DNA from: Actinobacteria bacterium IMCC25003
GTDB lineage: Bacteria > Actinomycetota > Actinomycetes > Nanopelagicales > Nanopelagicaceae
Length of the DNA stretch: 64,000 nucleotides
Assembly (NCBI GenBank): GCA_002284855.1
Contig: CP015603.1
Span: forward strand, 372,001 to 436,000
Direction of reading: 5' to 3'
Positions 17,692 to 26,680 of this stretch are shown one piece after another. The position numbers and the translations under genes were made by a program. Position 1 is the stretch's first letter. Each line of letters opens with the position of its first letter. Under the pieces are notes generated by a model that saw nothing but the letters and a program-made list of their open reading frames with translations, did not search any database and was not told where the DNA came from.

Positions 17692-19262
17692 ATCCATCCA
17701 CTCTGCTCGCTCGCGTTATCGTCCGTCAGATCATTGAAGCTGGCGTTACTGATGTAGTGGTCTCTCCAGGGTCACGCAATGCACCGCTTTCTATGGCTTT
17801 CCATCAGGCAAGCGTTAAAGGCCTGATCAATCTTCATATCCGCATCGATGAGCGCACAGCAGCATTCTTCGCACTCGGTATAGCAAAGGCATCTGGTCGC
17901 CCAGTTCCCATCGTCTGCACTAGCGGAACAGCCGTCGCCAATTACCACCCGGCAGTTCTTGAGGCTTCACACACCAATATTCCACTGCTGGTTCTGACAG
18001 CTGATCGTCCTGCTTCCCTTCGCAAGACGGGTGCAAACCAAACAACTGAGCAAGCCCGCATCTTCGGAAAGGCAGTCCGCTACTTTGCAGATGTTTCAGG
18101 CAGCGTTTATCCCATGGAGCTTCCATTTAATTCACTGCAGAGCGGCCCAGTTCATCTCAACATTCAATTTGAAGAACCACTTGTAGGCGATAAGAGCGAT
18201 AACTGGCTCAATGATTTAACTATTGCTGCACCTAAAGTCTTTGATCGTAAAACCCCCGGAACTTTCTACACAAAATCAACTCGTGGAGTTTTGGCAATTG
18301 GGCACGACCGCGGGGGCTTAAGCGCCGAAGCTGTAAAAGAATTTGCGGAAAAACTGGGATGGCCTGTTATCGCTGAAGATCCACTGACATTTGAAAACTC
18401 AGTTTCACATGCCAGCGTCTTTCTCACATCAAAGACCATCGCCGATGATTTAGCTCCAGATACAGTCGTAGTTATTGGCCGTACAACTCTTTCTCGTTCC
18501 ATCAACGCCTTTATCAAGATGGCACGTAAGCAAATCGTTATTGATCCACGTATGGCGACAGTTGATACCGACCGTATGGCTGATCAGAAATTCACACAGC
18601 TACCTGTTGTTGAAGTACAGCCTGCTGATATGGAATATGCAGATAAGTGGAAGAAGTACTCACTGCGCGCATCAAAGCTTGTAAGCGATATTTCAACATG
18701 GTCAGAACAACTTGTTGCTCGCGAAATTGCAGCTGGTGTTCCCACCGGAACTTCCCTCTTCATCTCTTCATCCCGACCTATCCGCGATCTCGAAGGATTT
18801 GCCGCAGCCCGCACAGGCGTTGAAACCTTTGCCAACCGTGGCTTAGCGGGCATTGATGGCAATATCTCAACCGCACTCGGTATCGCTTCTCAGCGCAAGG
18901 AAACTATTGCTGTGCTTGGTGATCTTGGTTTCTTGCATGACCTCACGGGCCTCATTCATAAAGAGAAGTTCAACCTCAAGATTTTTGTTATCAACAATGA
19001 TGGCGGGGGAATCTTCTCGACTCTCTCACAGCGTGGAGTAGATGGCTTTGAAGATGTATTCGGAACACCACACGGATTAGATCCAGCAGCGATTGCTCAA
19101 TCAATGGGAATTTCTGCAAAGACAATTGCTTCACAGAAAGAGCTCATCACCGAGCTTTCGGCTCCGGTGCAAGGCATCAGTGTTGTGGTTGTAAATGTGC
19201 CAAACCGTGAAGCAAATGCAGATTTCCTCAAAGGGATTTATAACAGCGTCTCTTCGATGTAA
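17688..19262 (+). CDS. menD: SEPHCHC synthase
   Basis: 524-residue thiamine diphosphate enzyme. The N-terminal PYR domain has VVSPGSRNAPLS and the catalytic Glu in HIRIDERTAAFFALG. The C-terminal PP domain has the ThDP/Mg motif GDLGFLHD to NNDGGGIFS near residue 430. MenD joins 2-oxoglutarate to isochorismate, the committed step of the classical menaquinone route. Start ATG 17688 overlaps the menC stop (ATGA). The gene runs tail-to-tail into menF three bases later. Confidence 0.95.
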   Translation: MNPSTLLARVIVRQIIEAGVTDVVVSPGSRNAPLSMAFHQASVKGLINLHIRIDERTAAFFALGIAKASGRPVPIVCTSGTAVANYHPAVLEASHTNIPLLVLTADRPASLRKTGANQTTEQARIFGKAVRYFADVSGSVYPMELPFNSLQSGPVHLNIQFEEPLVGDKSDNWLNDLTIAAPKVFDRKTPGTFYTKSTRGVLAIGHDRGGLSAEAVKEFAEKLGWPVIAEDPLTFENSVSHASVFLTSKTIADDLAPDTVVVIGRTTLSRSINAFIKMARKQIVIDPRMATVDTDRMADQKFTQLPVVEVQPADMEYADKWKKYSLRASKLVSDISTWSEQLVAREIAAGVPTGTSLFISSSRPIRDLEGFAAARTGVETFANRGLAGIDGNISTALGIASQRKETIAVLGDLGFLHDLTGLIHKEKFNLKIFVINNDGGGIFSTLSQRGVDGFEDVFGTPHGLDPAAIAQSMGISAKTIASQKELITELSAPVQGISVVVVNVPNREANADFLKGIYNSVSSM

Positions 19263-19265
19263 CGG

Positions 19266-20489
19266 CTACCCCTGTAGTGCTGAACGCATAGGAATCATCT
19301 TTGCAGCGCTCTCTTCAAGTTCCTTATCGGGATTAGAGCCCGTAACAATTCCGCAGCCTGCATAAATGCGAATTTCTTTTCCGGTGATCTGACCTGTGCG
19401 AAGTGCAATACCTAATTCGCCATCGCCGCTTGCATCAATCCAACCGACAGGACCGGCATAACGACCGCGGTTTATTCCTTCAATTTCATCGATAATGTCG
19501 AAGGCAATATTACGAGGAGTTCCGCAGACAGCAGCTGAGGGATGCAGACTCTTCAGGAGGGAAAATGCATCTACGCGATTCTTGGTTTCGGTGAGTGCGC
19601 CAGTTACATCTGTAGCAAGGTGCATGACGTTGGCGAGGTGAAGAACAAAAGGTGATTCAGGAACGTTTGTGGAAGAGCAGAATGGTTCAAGAGCTTCAGC
19701 TACAGAGCGCACTGCATATTCGTGTTCTTCGAGATCTTTTGATGAACGCGCAAGGGAAGCTGCGAGTGCTAAATCTTTCTCGTCATCGCCTGTCTTTGGA
19801 ATTGTTCCGGCTAAAACGCGTGAGGTAACCATGCCGCGAGAAAGACGAAGCAAGAGTTCAGGTGTTGCACCAACGAGTCCATCGACAGCGAATGTCCATG
19901 TCGATGGATATTCAGCAGCGAGTTTCTTCAGAACAGGAATTGTTTGAATTTCTTCCGTTGATGTTGCAACCAAGTCACGAGCAAGAACAACCTTGTCGAC
20001 CTTTGTATCTTCAATGCGCTTGATTGCTTGTGCAACGCGCTTTTTCCATGCGGAAGTAGAGATACTTCCGTCGCCAAATGTGAAGACACCTTGAGAAAAT
20101 TGCGCGGGGGATTCGGGGAGAACAGGCTGCGGGGTATCGCCGATCCAGGTTATCCATGACTGGGCGCCCTTTTGGCCGACTATAACTTGCGGAATAACAA
20201 GGACTGACTCTTCATTGCGATCGAATGAGAAAGATGTGAAGAGAACTGGCCCTGTGCCACTTCCATGAACAGAGTTTGCTACTGAGAAAGTCTCGAGTTG
20301 GTGATGCCACCATTCGCGAGCTTTTTCAAAGCGATCTTTTCCAGTGACAGTAGTTGTTGCGTGAACTCCCCATCCCACAAGGCCCTCACCGTTTCGAACC
20401 CATGACAGAGGTGCGTCATCGGTGAGAAGTTCGAGAAGCGGAAGGTGTTCACCAATACGAGTTGTGGTGACGGGGATAAGTGAAGCCAT
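19266..20489 (-). CDS. menF: Isochorismate synthase
   Basis: 407 residues of the chorismate-utilising fold. Recognisable blocks: KVVLARDLV near 165, PELLLRLSRG near 210, EHEYAVRSV near 255, HPSAAVCGTPR near 315, GRYAGPVGW near 340 and the C-terminal IYAGCGIVTGSNPDKELEE. It converts chorismate to isochorismate for MenD, which lies convergently three bases away. It follows bioY on the same strand with no gap, so the two are probably co-transcribed. Confidence 0.93.
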   Translation of the reverse strand: MASLIPVTTTRIGEHLPLLELLTDDAPLSWVRNGEGLVGWGVHATTTVTGKDRFEKAREWWHHQLETFSVANSVHGSGTGPVLFTSFSFDRNEESVLVIPQVIVGQKGAQSWITWIGDTPQPVLPESPAQFSQGVFTFGDGSISTSAWKKRVAQAIKRIEDTKVDKVVLARDLVATSTEEIQTIPVLKKLAAEYPSTWTFAVDGLVGATPELLLRLSRGMVTSRVLAGTIPKTGDDEKDLALAASLARSSKDLEEHEYAVRSVAEALEPFCSSTNVPESPFVLHLANVMHLATDVTGALTETKNRVDAFSLLKSLHPSAAVCGTPRNIAFDIIDEIEGINRGRYAGPVGWIDASGDGELGIALRTGQITGKEIRIYAGCGIVTGSNPDKELEESAAKMIPMRSALQG

Positions 20490-21089
20490 TTAGCGATTGA
20501 GGCTACGTGAAATTTTTCGCCATACAAGCGGAAGTGAAGTTGCAGTAATTGCAATCTTGAGTGCTTCACCAAGAATGAATGGAGTAAAACCTGCCTTGAA
20601 AGTTGCAGCCCATGTCATATCAAGGGAAGCATGAAGCCAGGTAAGTCCGAATGTGAAGATGACGAGATCGCCAAGAAGGAGTGCAGGAAAAGATGTACGG
20701 AACTTCTGATCTGCTTTGCGATCTGCAAGATAACCAAGAAGAAGAGAAGCAACGAGCATTCCAACGAGGTAACCACCTGTTGCACCAGTGAGGCGCGCGA
20801 TTCCGTGATTTGCTGATGTTGCAGACGGAGCAAAGATCGGAGCTCCGGCGATTCCAGCTAATAGATATGTTGCAAAGGTAATGAATCCAAGGCGAGCGCC
20901 ATATGTTGTTCCGATAAGTAGAACAGCAAGTGTCTGACCTGTAACTGGCACAGGTGAACCCGGAACTGGAAGAGAGATTTGAGCAAGAAGAGAGATGAAA
21001 CCAACGCCACTGACAACGAAGACTGCTTGAGTAAGAGCTGTGCTACGTGGAAAGACTGCGGCACGAAGTGAGCCAGAGTGAAGTGACAT
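20490..21089 (-). CDS. bioY: Biotin transporter BioY
   Basis: 199 residues with five or six membrane helices. The family pattern includes [19 protein letters not shown] near residue 40, [19 protein letters not shown] and [11 protein letters not shown]. BioY is the S component that captures biotin. No bioM or bioN is nearby, so it either works alone or uses a shared ECF module. It lies between menF and the divergent menG and shares the operon with menF, which has no obvious metabolic link. An AGAGGG site precedes the ATG. Confidence 0.93.
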   Translation of the reverse strand: MSLHSGSLRAAVFPRSTALTQAVFVVSGVGFISLLAQISLPVPGSPVPVTGQTLAVLLIGTTYGARLGFITFATYLLAGIAGAPIFAPSATSANHGIARLTGATGGYLVGMLVASLLLGYLADRKADQKFRTSFPALLLGDLVIFTFGLTWLHASLDMTWAATFKAGFTPFILGEALKIAITATSLPLVWRKISRSLNR

Positions 21090-21145
21090 CAGAAATATCC
21101 CTCTTTCGTTACAAGTTGTGCGCAGAGCCTACTCTCAGCGACAAT

Positions 21146-21844
21146 ATGCCCATGTCACGCGCCAATATGGATAAGAATCCCGACGAAGTCGCCGCAATGT
21201 TCGATGGCGTCGCCAAGCGCTATGACCTGGTCAATGACCTCCTGAGCCTTGGGCGTACCAAGGCCTGGCGCAAGGCCACGACAAAGGCCATCGCTCCGCG
21301 CCCAGGGCAGAAGATCCTCGATTTAGCCGCAGGAACAGGCTCCAGCTCAGAGCCACTGGCTGCAGCAGGCGCCGATGTGATTCCAGCCGATTTCAGTGAG
21401 GGAATGCTGGCTGCAGGCCGTAAAGCCCGCCCACATTTAGCTTTTACAAAGGCTGATGCCCTCAACCTCCCCTTTGCCAACGGTGAATTCGATACCGCGA
21501 CCATCTCTTTCGGCCTGCGCAATACCCAGAACACCGAGAAGGCGCTCACTGAGATGCTCCGAGTCGTTAAATCTGGGGGACACCTCATCGTCGCTGAGTT
21601 CTCCAGCCCTACCTGGCGTCCATTTCGTACCATTTATACCAATTACCTCATGAAGGCGCTCCCATGGGTCGCCCGCAAGACCTCTTCCAATCCCGATGCC
21701 TATATCTACCTCGCGGAATCGATTCGGGCATGGCCAGATCAAAGGGCGCTCGCCGCAAAGATTGAGGAAGCTGGCTGGGTCGATGTTTCGTGGACCAACC
21801 TCACTGGTGGAGTTGTCGCAGTTCACAAAGCCCGCAAGCCATAA
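21146..21844 (+). CDS. menG: Demethylmenaquinone methyltransferase
   Basis: 232-residue class I SAM methyltransferase of the UbiE/MenG family. Signature parts: [20 protein letters not shown], the SAM motif [11 protein letters not shown] near residue 55, and later the family block [19 protein letters not shown]. It performs the last step of menaquinone synthesis. The start is uncertain: ATG 21146 is nearest a TACTCT -10 (21130-21135), with ATG 21152 as an alternative. Its codons favour GCC and are visibly more GC-rich than the neighbouring nuo genes. Confidence 0.93.
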   Translation: MPMSRANMDKNPDEVAAMFDGVAKRYDLVNDLLSLGRTKAWRKATTKAIAPRPGQKILDLAAGTGSSSEPLAAAGADVIPADFSEGMLAAGRKARPHLAFTKADALNLPFANGEFDTATISFGLRNTQNTEKALTEMLRVVKSGGHLIVAEFSSPTWRPFRTIYTNYLMKALPWVARKTSSNPDAYIYLAESIRAWPDQRALAAKIEEAGWVDVSWTNLTGGVVAVHKARKP

Positions 21845-21848
21845 CGGT

Positions 21849-21883
21849 TTGATTGGCATCTGCGAACGCTTAGGATTTCGCTC
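21849..21883 (+). promoter_or_regulatory. Candidate leaderless promoter of the nuo operon
   Basis: TTGATT (21849-21854) and TAGGAT (21871-21876) are 16 bases apart, and the nuoA GTG follows TAGGAT after seven bases. There is no Shine-Dalgarno sequence. This would start the mRNA at or next to the GTG of nuoA. It is the only intergenic gap ahead of the 15-gene run. Confidence 0.55.
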
Positions 21884-22249
21884 GTGAGCGCAAATCCATA
21901 TATTCCGATTTTAGTGATCTTCGCTATCGGCTTTGGATTTGCCGCATTCTCAGTGGGTATCGCAGCCGTTACCGGCCCAGCGCGCTACAACCGCGCAAAG
22001 CTTGAAGCATACGAGTGCGGAATCGAACCCTCACCACAAGCTCTTCAAGGCGGACGCTTCCCCGTTAAGTACTTCCTTACAGCAATGCTCTTTATCGTCT
22101 TCGATATTGAAATCGTATTTCTCTATCCATGGGCAGTTACCTTCGACAAGCTCGGACTCTTTGGATTAGTTGAGATGGCAATCTTTATCGGAACAGTTTT
22201 CGTCGCTTATGCATATGTATGGCGTCGCGGCGGATTGGAATGGGATTAA
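21884..22249 (+). CDS. nuoA: NADH-quinone oxidoreductase subunit A
   Basis: 121 residues with three membrane helices; the loop YECGIEPSPQALQGGRFPVK, containing the conserved Cys-Gly, is the hallmark of NuoA/ND3. It lies at the junction of the membrane and peripheral arms near the quinone channel. It opens the complex I operon with GTG. nuoB begins three bases after its stop. Confidence 0.95.
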   Translation: MSANPYIPILVIFAIGFGFAAFSVGIAAVTGPARYNRAKLEAYECGIEPSPQALQGGRFPVKYFLTAMLFIVFDIEIVFLYPWAVTFDKLGLFGLVEMAIFIGTVFVAYAYVWRRGGLEWD

Positions 22250-22252
22250 TTC

Positions 22253-22810
22253 GTGGGCCTAGAAGATAAATTACCAAGCGGAGTTTTACTCTCTACAGTC
22301 GAAGGTCTTGCCGGTTATATGCGCAAGAGTTCTGTCTGGCCTGCAACATTCGGTCTTGCATGTTGTGCAATCGAAATGATGGCGCTGGGTTCCGCGCCAA
22401 AGCACGACATCTCTCGTTTTGGAATGGAACGTTTCTCTGCATCTCCTCGTCAAGCAGATCTCATGATCGTTGCCGGTCGCGTTTCACAGAAGATGGCGCC
22501 AGTACTTCGTCAGATCTATGATCAAATGACAGCGCCAAAGTGGGTTATCTCCATGGGTGCATGTGCATCTTCTGGCGGAATGTTTAACAACTATGCAATC
22601 GTGCAAGGCGTCGATCACATCGTTCCTGTTGATATTTATCTTCCTGGTTGCCCACCACGTCCAGAACAGTTGATGGATGCAATTATCAAGCTACACACTC
22701 TTATTGGCGATACCAAGCTCGGCCCAAATCGCGAAGCGATTATCAAGGAAGTCGAACTTGCAGCACTCAATGCCAAGCCGACAATCCAAATGAAGGGGTT
22801 GCTCGCGTAA
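22253..22810 (+). CDS. nuoB: NADH-quinone oxidoreductase subunit B
   Basis: 185 residues. Ligands of the terminal 4Fe-4S cluster N2 are visible: ACCAIEMM (tandem Cys near residue 38), [10 protein letters not shown] near 103 and LPGCPPRPE near 132. N2 passes electrons to menaquinone. GTG start at 22253, three bases after nuoA. The stop abuts the nuoC ATG. Confidence 0.96.
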   Translation: MGLEDKLPSGVLLSTVEGLAGYMRKSSVWPATFGLACCAIEMMALGSAPKHDISRFGMERFSASPRQADLMIVAGRVSQKMAPVLRQIYDQMTAPKWVISMGACASSGGMFNNYAIVQGVDHIVPVDIYLPGCPPRPEQLMDAIIKLHTLIGDTKLGPNREAIIKEVELAALNAKPTIQMKGLLA

Positions 22811-23446
22811 ATGACTCACGATCAGACAGGTATGTTCGGCGCTGCTGGCACTGGAGATACTTCAGGTTATGGCGGGCTGGTTCGCACAGCTACAACTTTT
22901 GGTTCGACTGAACGTCCATACGGCGGATATTTCGATGATGTTGCCGATGACCTCGAGCGCGCTTATCCAGATTTCGCAGATGCGATTACCCGCGTAGTAG
23001 TTGATCGCGGCGAACTCACTCTTCATGTCAAGAAGTCACGACTTCTCGAAGTTGCATTTATCTTGCGCGACAAGTTGAAGTTTGAAATGTGCATGGGTGT
23101 ATCTGGAGTTCACTACCCAGACCGCACAGGTGCAGAACTTGTTGCTCTCTACCCATTACTTTCACTCACAAAGAACCAGCGCGTTCGCCTTGAAGTTGCA
23201 ACATCAGAACTTGATCCACACATTCCTTCTCTCGTTGAAGTCTGGGCCGGAAACAATTGGCACGAGCGCGAAACATTCGACATGTTCGGAATTATTTTTG
23301 ATGGCCACCCAGGTCTTACTCGCATCTTGATGCCAGATGATTGGGATGGACATCCACAACGTAAGGATTACCCACTCGGTGGAATTGCAGTCGAGTACAA
23401 GGGCGCAACAACACCTGCACCTTCAAACCGCAGGAGCTACCGATGA
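22811..23446 (+). CDS. nuoC: NADH-quinone oxidoreductase subunit C
   Basis: 211 residues of the 30 kDa subunit family. The diagnostic motif is [16 protein letters not shown] near 155, followed by [19 protein letters not shown]. It belongs to the hydrophilic connecting module and carries no cofactor. An N-terminal Gly/Thr-rich leader of about 35 residues precedes the core. It overlaps nuoD by four bases. Confidence 0.95.
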   Translation: MTHDQTGMFGAAGTGDTSGYGGLVRTATTFGSTERPYGGYFDDVADDLERAYPDFADAITRVVVDRGELTLHVKKSRLLEVAFILRDKLKFEMCMGVSGVHYPDRTGAELVALYPLLSLTKNQRVRLEVATSELDPHIPSLVEVWAGNNWHERETFDMFGIIFDGHPGLTRILMPDDWDGHPQRKDYPLGGIAVEYKGATTPAPSNRRSYR

Positions 23447-24783
23447 CAACGCATCTAGATCCATACGCATCATCACGCGAAACCACTGAAGGTACAGTCT
23501 TCTCAGTAACAGGTGGCGATTGGGATTCACTTGTCTCTGAAATCGGTGAATCAAAAGAAGAGCGCATCATCGTCAATATGGGACCACAGCACCCATCAAC
23601 TCACGGTGTATTGCGTCTTGTTCTCGAACTCGAAGGCGAAACAGTCACAGAAGTTCGCACAGGTATTGGTTATCTCCACACCGGAATCGAAAAGAACATC
23701 GAATTCCGCAACTGGACCCAAGCGGTCACCTTTGCAACTCGTATGGATTACTTGTCACCGATCTTTAACGAGACCGCTTACTGCCTCGCTGTAGAAAAGC
23801 TTCTCGGAATTACTAACGACATCCCAGAGCGCGCATCAGTCATTCGCGTGATGATGATGGAGCTCAACCGCATCTCTTCACACATGGTTGCTCTCGGTAC
23901 GGGTGCTCTCGAACTCGGCGCGATGGGCCCAATGTTCTTCGCATTCCGCGATCGCGAAATTGTTCTTGATACCTTTGAAGAAATCACTGGCCTTCGCATG
24001 AATATGGCCTATGTCCGCCCAGGTGGAGTTTCACAAGATCTTCCTGCAGGCATGACAACAAAGATTCGCGATGTTGTGAAATCACTTCGCAAAAACTTTG
24101 AAGATAATGCAAAGCTTCTTATCGGTAACACAATTTGGATGAAGCGCACCGAAGGAATCGGATATCTCGATCTTGCAGGATGCACCACTCTCGGAATTAC
24201 TGGACCAGTTCTTCGTTCTGCCGGACTTCCTTGGGACCTTCGCAAGATGCAGCCTTACTGCGGATACGAAAATTATGAATTCGAAGTAATCACAGCTGAT
24301 ACCGCTGATGTTTACGGTCGCTTCCTGGTGCGTATGGCTGAACTCGAACAATCACTTCGCATCATCGAACAAGCTGCAGATAAGCTCGACAAACTTGAAG
24401 GACAGCCAGTGATGGTCGCCGATAAGAAGATTGCCTGGCCAGCACAGCTTGCTCTCGGTGCAGATGGACTCGGAAACTCACTCGATCACATCCGCGAGAT
24501 CATGGGTTCATCGATGGAATCACTTATCCATCACTTCAAACTTGTTACCGAAGGCTTCCGTGTTCCAGCAGGACAGGCATATGCAACAGTCGAATCACCT
24601 CGCGGTGAACTTGCAGCACACGTTGTCTCTGACGGTGGAACTCGTCCATACCGTGTTCACTTCCGGGAACCATCATTTAATAACTTGCAATCAACATCTG
24701 CAATGAGCGAAGGCGGAATGGTCGCTGACATCATCGGCGCTGTTGCATCTATCGATCCAGTTATGGGAGGCGTTGACCGCTAA
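23443..24783 (+). CDS. nuoD: NADH-quinone oxidoreductase subunit D
   Basis: 446 residues of the 49 kDa subunit. [20 protein letters not shown] near residue 46 holds the quinone-site His, and the family ending GGVDR is intact. It forms the quinone-binding pocket with NuoB. The first 40 residues are a loose leader. Overlaps nuoC (ATGA) and nuoE (TAATG). Confidence 0.96.
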   Translation: MTTHLDPYASSRETTEGTVFSVTGGDWDSLVSEIGESKEERIIVNMGPQHPSTHGVLRLVLELEGETVTEVRTGIGYLHTGIEKNIEFRNWTQAVTFATRMDYLSPIFNETAYCLAVEKLLGITNDIPERASVIRVMMMELNRISSHMVALGTGALELGAMGPMFFAFRDREIVLDTFEEITGLRMNMAYVRPGGVSQDLPAGMTTKIRDVVKSLRKNFEDNAKLLIGNTIWMKRTEGIGYLDLAGCTTLGITGPVLRSAGLPWDLRKMQPYCGYENYEFEVITADTADVYGRFLVRMAELEQSLRIIEQAADKLDKLEGQPVMVADKKIAWPAQLALGADGLGNSLDHIREIMGSSMESLIHHFKLVTEGFRVPAGQAYATVESPRGELAAHVVSDGGTRPYRVHFREPSFNNLQSTSAMSEGGMVADIIGAVASIDPVMGGVDR

Positions 24784-25400
24784 TGACTCTTGACCGCGAT
24801 CTCATGCAGACAATTATCAAGCGCTACCCACGTAGCCGCTCTGCCATCATGCCTTTACTGCACTACGTGCAATCAGTATCTGGTTATGTCACCAACGACG
24901 GAATCGAAACAATCTCTGAACTTCTCGAAATCGAAACTGCTGAAGTCTCAGCGGTTGCTACTTTTTATACGCAGTACAAGCGCAAGCCAGTAGGCGAGTA
25001 TCACGTAGGTGTCTGCACCAATACTTTGTGTGCAGTAATGGGCGGAGATGCAATCTTCGCAGCGCTCAAGGATCACCTCGGCGTTGAAAATGATGGCGTC
25101 ACAGCAGATGGAAAAGTTTCACTCGAACATATCGAGTGCAACGCAGCGTGCGATTATGCACCTGTCGTTATGGCTAACTGGGAGTTCTACGACAACCAGA
25201 CAGTCGAATCTGCAAAGGCTCTCGTCGATGGTGCACGCGCGGGAAATCCTCCAGCACCAACACGTGGCCCAAATCGTCTTGTTACTTATAAGGAAGCATC
25301 GGCAGTTCTTGCTGGTCTCGACGATGGTCTTGCTCGCGAAGGTGTTCAAGCAGGTGAAGCAACTCTTCTCGGACTTAAGCTTTCGAAGGAAGGAAAGTAA
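24783..25400 (+). CDS. nuoE: NADH-quinone oxidoreductase subunit E
   Basis: 205 residues of the 24 kDa thioredoxin-like subunit. Its 2Fe-2S (N1a) ligands appear as GVCTNTLCAV near residue 82 and IECNAACDYAP near 120. It forms the NADH dehydrogenase module with NuoF. A C-terminal 60-residue extension past the fold is common in Actinobacteria. Overlaps both neighbours by one base (TAATG). Confidence 0.95.
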   Translation: MTLDRDLMQTIIKRYPRSRSAIMPLLHYVQSVSGYVTNDGIETISELLEIETAEVSAVATFYTQYKRKPVGEYHVGVCTNTLCAVMGGDAIFAALKDHLGVENDGVTADGKVSLEHIECNAACDYAPVVMANWEFYDNQTVESAKALVDGARAGNPPAPTRGPNRLVTYKEASAVLAGLDDGLAREGVQAGEATLLGLKLSKEGK

Positions 25401-26680
25401 TGTCAAAGTTAACTCCCGTCCTCTCAGCACATTGGGACCAACCAGATTCTTTTACTATCGAGGCCTACACACGTAATGGTGGATATACCGCTTCGAAAAA
25501 AGCCCTCGCAATGGATCCCGATGCAGTTATTCAAATGGTTAAAGATTCAGGACTTCGCGGACGTGGTGGCGCAGGCTTCCCAACCGGAATGAAGTGGGGA
25601 TTCATCCCACAAGGTGACGATAAAGATCACTACCTCGTTGTGAACGCTGACGAATCTGAGCCAGGTACATGTAAAGACACACCACTCTTAATGGCTAACC
25701 CACACGTTCTCATCGAAGGCTGCATCATCGCTTGTCATGCAATCCGCGCAAAGCATGCATTTATCTACATTCGCGGCGAAGTAACTCATGTCGTTCGTCG
25801 CGTCAACGCTGCAATTGCAGATGCATATAAAGCCGGACACCTCGGTAACGGAATCGAACTCACACTTCATATCGGTGCAGGTGCTTACATCTGTGGCGAA
25901 GAGACAGCGCTTCTCGATTCACTCGAAGGTTTCCGCGGCCAACCACGACTTCGTCCACCGTTCCCTGCGATTGCTGGTTTATACGCGCGCCCAACAGTGG
26001 TCAATAACGTCGAATCTATTTCTGCAGTTCCTGCAATCATCAACAATGGCGCAGAGTGGTACCAATCAATGGGTACAGAGAAGTCAAAGGGTGCAACTCT
26101 TTACTCACTCTCAGGCCATGTAAATAACCCGGGACAATTTGAAGCTCCACTCGGAATTACTCTTCGCGAAATTCTTGAACTCGCAGGCGGAATCCGCAAT
26201 GGACATAAGCTCAAGTTCTGGACACCAGGTGGATCATCTACTCCACTCTTCACTGACGAGCATCTCGATACGCCTTTGGATTACGAAGGCGTTGCAGCTG
26301 CAGGTTCAATGCTTGGCACAAAGGCTCTACAAATTTTTGATGAAACAACATGTGTTGTTCGCGCAGTACTTCGCTGGACCGAGTTCTACAAGCACGAATC
26401 ATGCGGAAAGTGCACACCATGTCGCGAAGGCACTTGGTGGTTGGTACAGATTCTGCGCGATCTCGAAAATGGAACTGGCACAGAAGCAGATCTCGAGAAG
26501 TTGCTCGACCTCTGCGACAACATCATGGGTCGCTCATTCTGCGCTCTTGGCGATGGAGCTACTTCACCAATTACATCTTCAATTAAGTACTTCCGCGACG
26601 AATACATCGCACACGTAACAAACGGTGCCTGCCCATTCGATCCTGTTAAGTCCACACTCTTTGCAGGGGCGGTGAACTAA
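25400..26680 (+). CDS. nuoF: NADH-quinone oxidoreductase subunit F
   Basis: 426 residues. NADH/FMN site GLRGRGGAGFPTGMKW near residue 52, second FMN segment GAGAYICGEETALLDSLEG near 163, and N3 cluster ligands ESCGKCTPCREGTWW near 335. This is the NADH-oxidising, FMN-containing subunit. The N-terminus starts with a short linker before the family core. It is one-base overlapped with nuoE and nuoG. Confidence 0.96.
   Translation: MSKLTPVLSAHWDQPDSFTIEAYTRNGGYTASKKALAMDPDAVIQMVKDSGLRGRGGAGFPTGMKWGFIPQGDDKDHYLVVNADESEPGTCKDTPLLMANPHVLIEGCIIACHAIRAKHAFIYIRGEVTHVVRRVNAAIADAYKAGHLGNGIELTLHIGAGAYICGEETALLDSLEGFRGQPRLRPPFPAIAGLYARPTVVNNVESISAVPAIINNGAEWYQSMGTEKSKGATLYSLSGHVNNPGQFEAPLGITLREILELAGGIRNGHKLKFWTPGGSSTPLFTDEHLDTPLDYEGVAAAGSMLGTKALQIFDETTCVVRAVLRWTEFYKHESCGKCTPCREGTWWLVQILRDLENGTGTEADLEKLLDLCDNIMGRSFCALGDGATSPITSSIKYFRDEYIAHVTNGACPFDPVKSTLFAGAVN

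Noticed and set aside
26139-26618. 159-codon frame inside nuoF
   Set aside because: It is an alternative frame of a gene with intact FMN and Fe-S motifs; its composition is rich in His, Ser and Gln as expected from a shifted frame.
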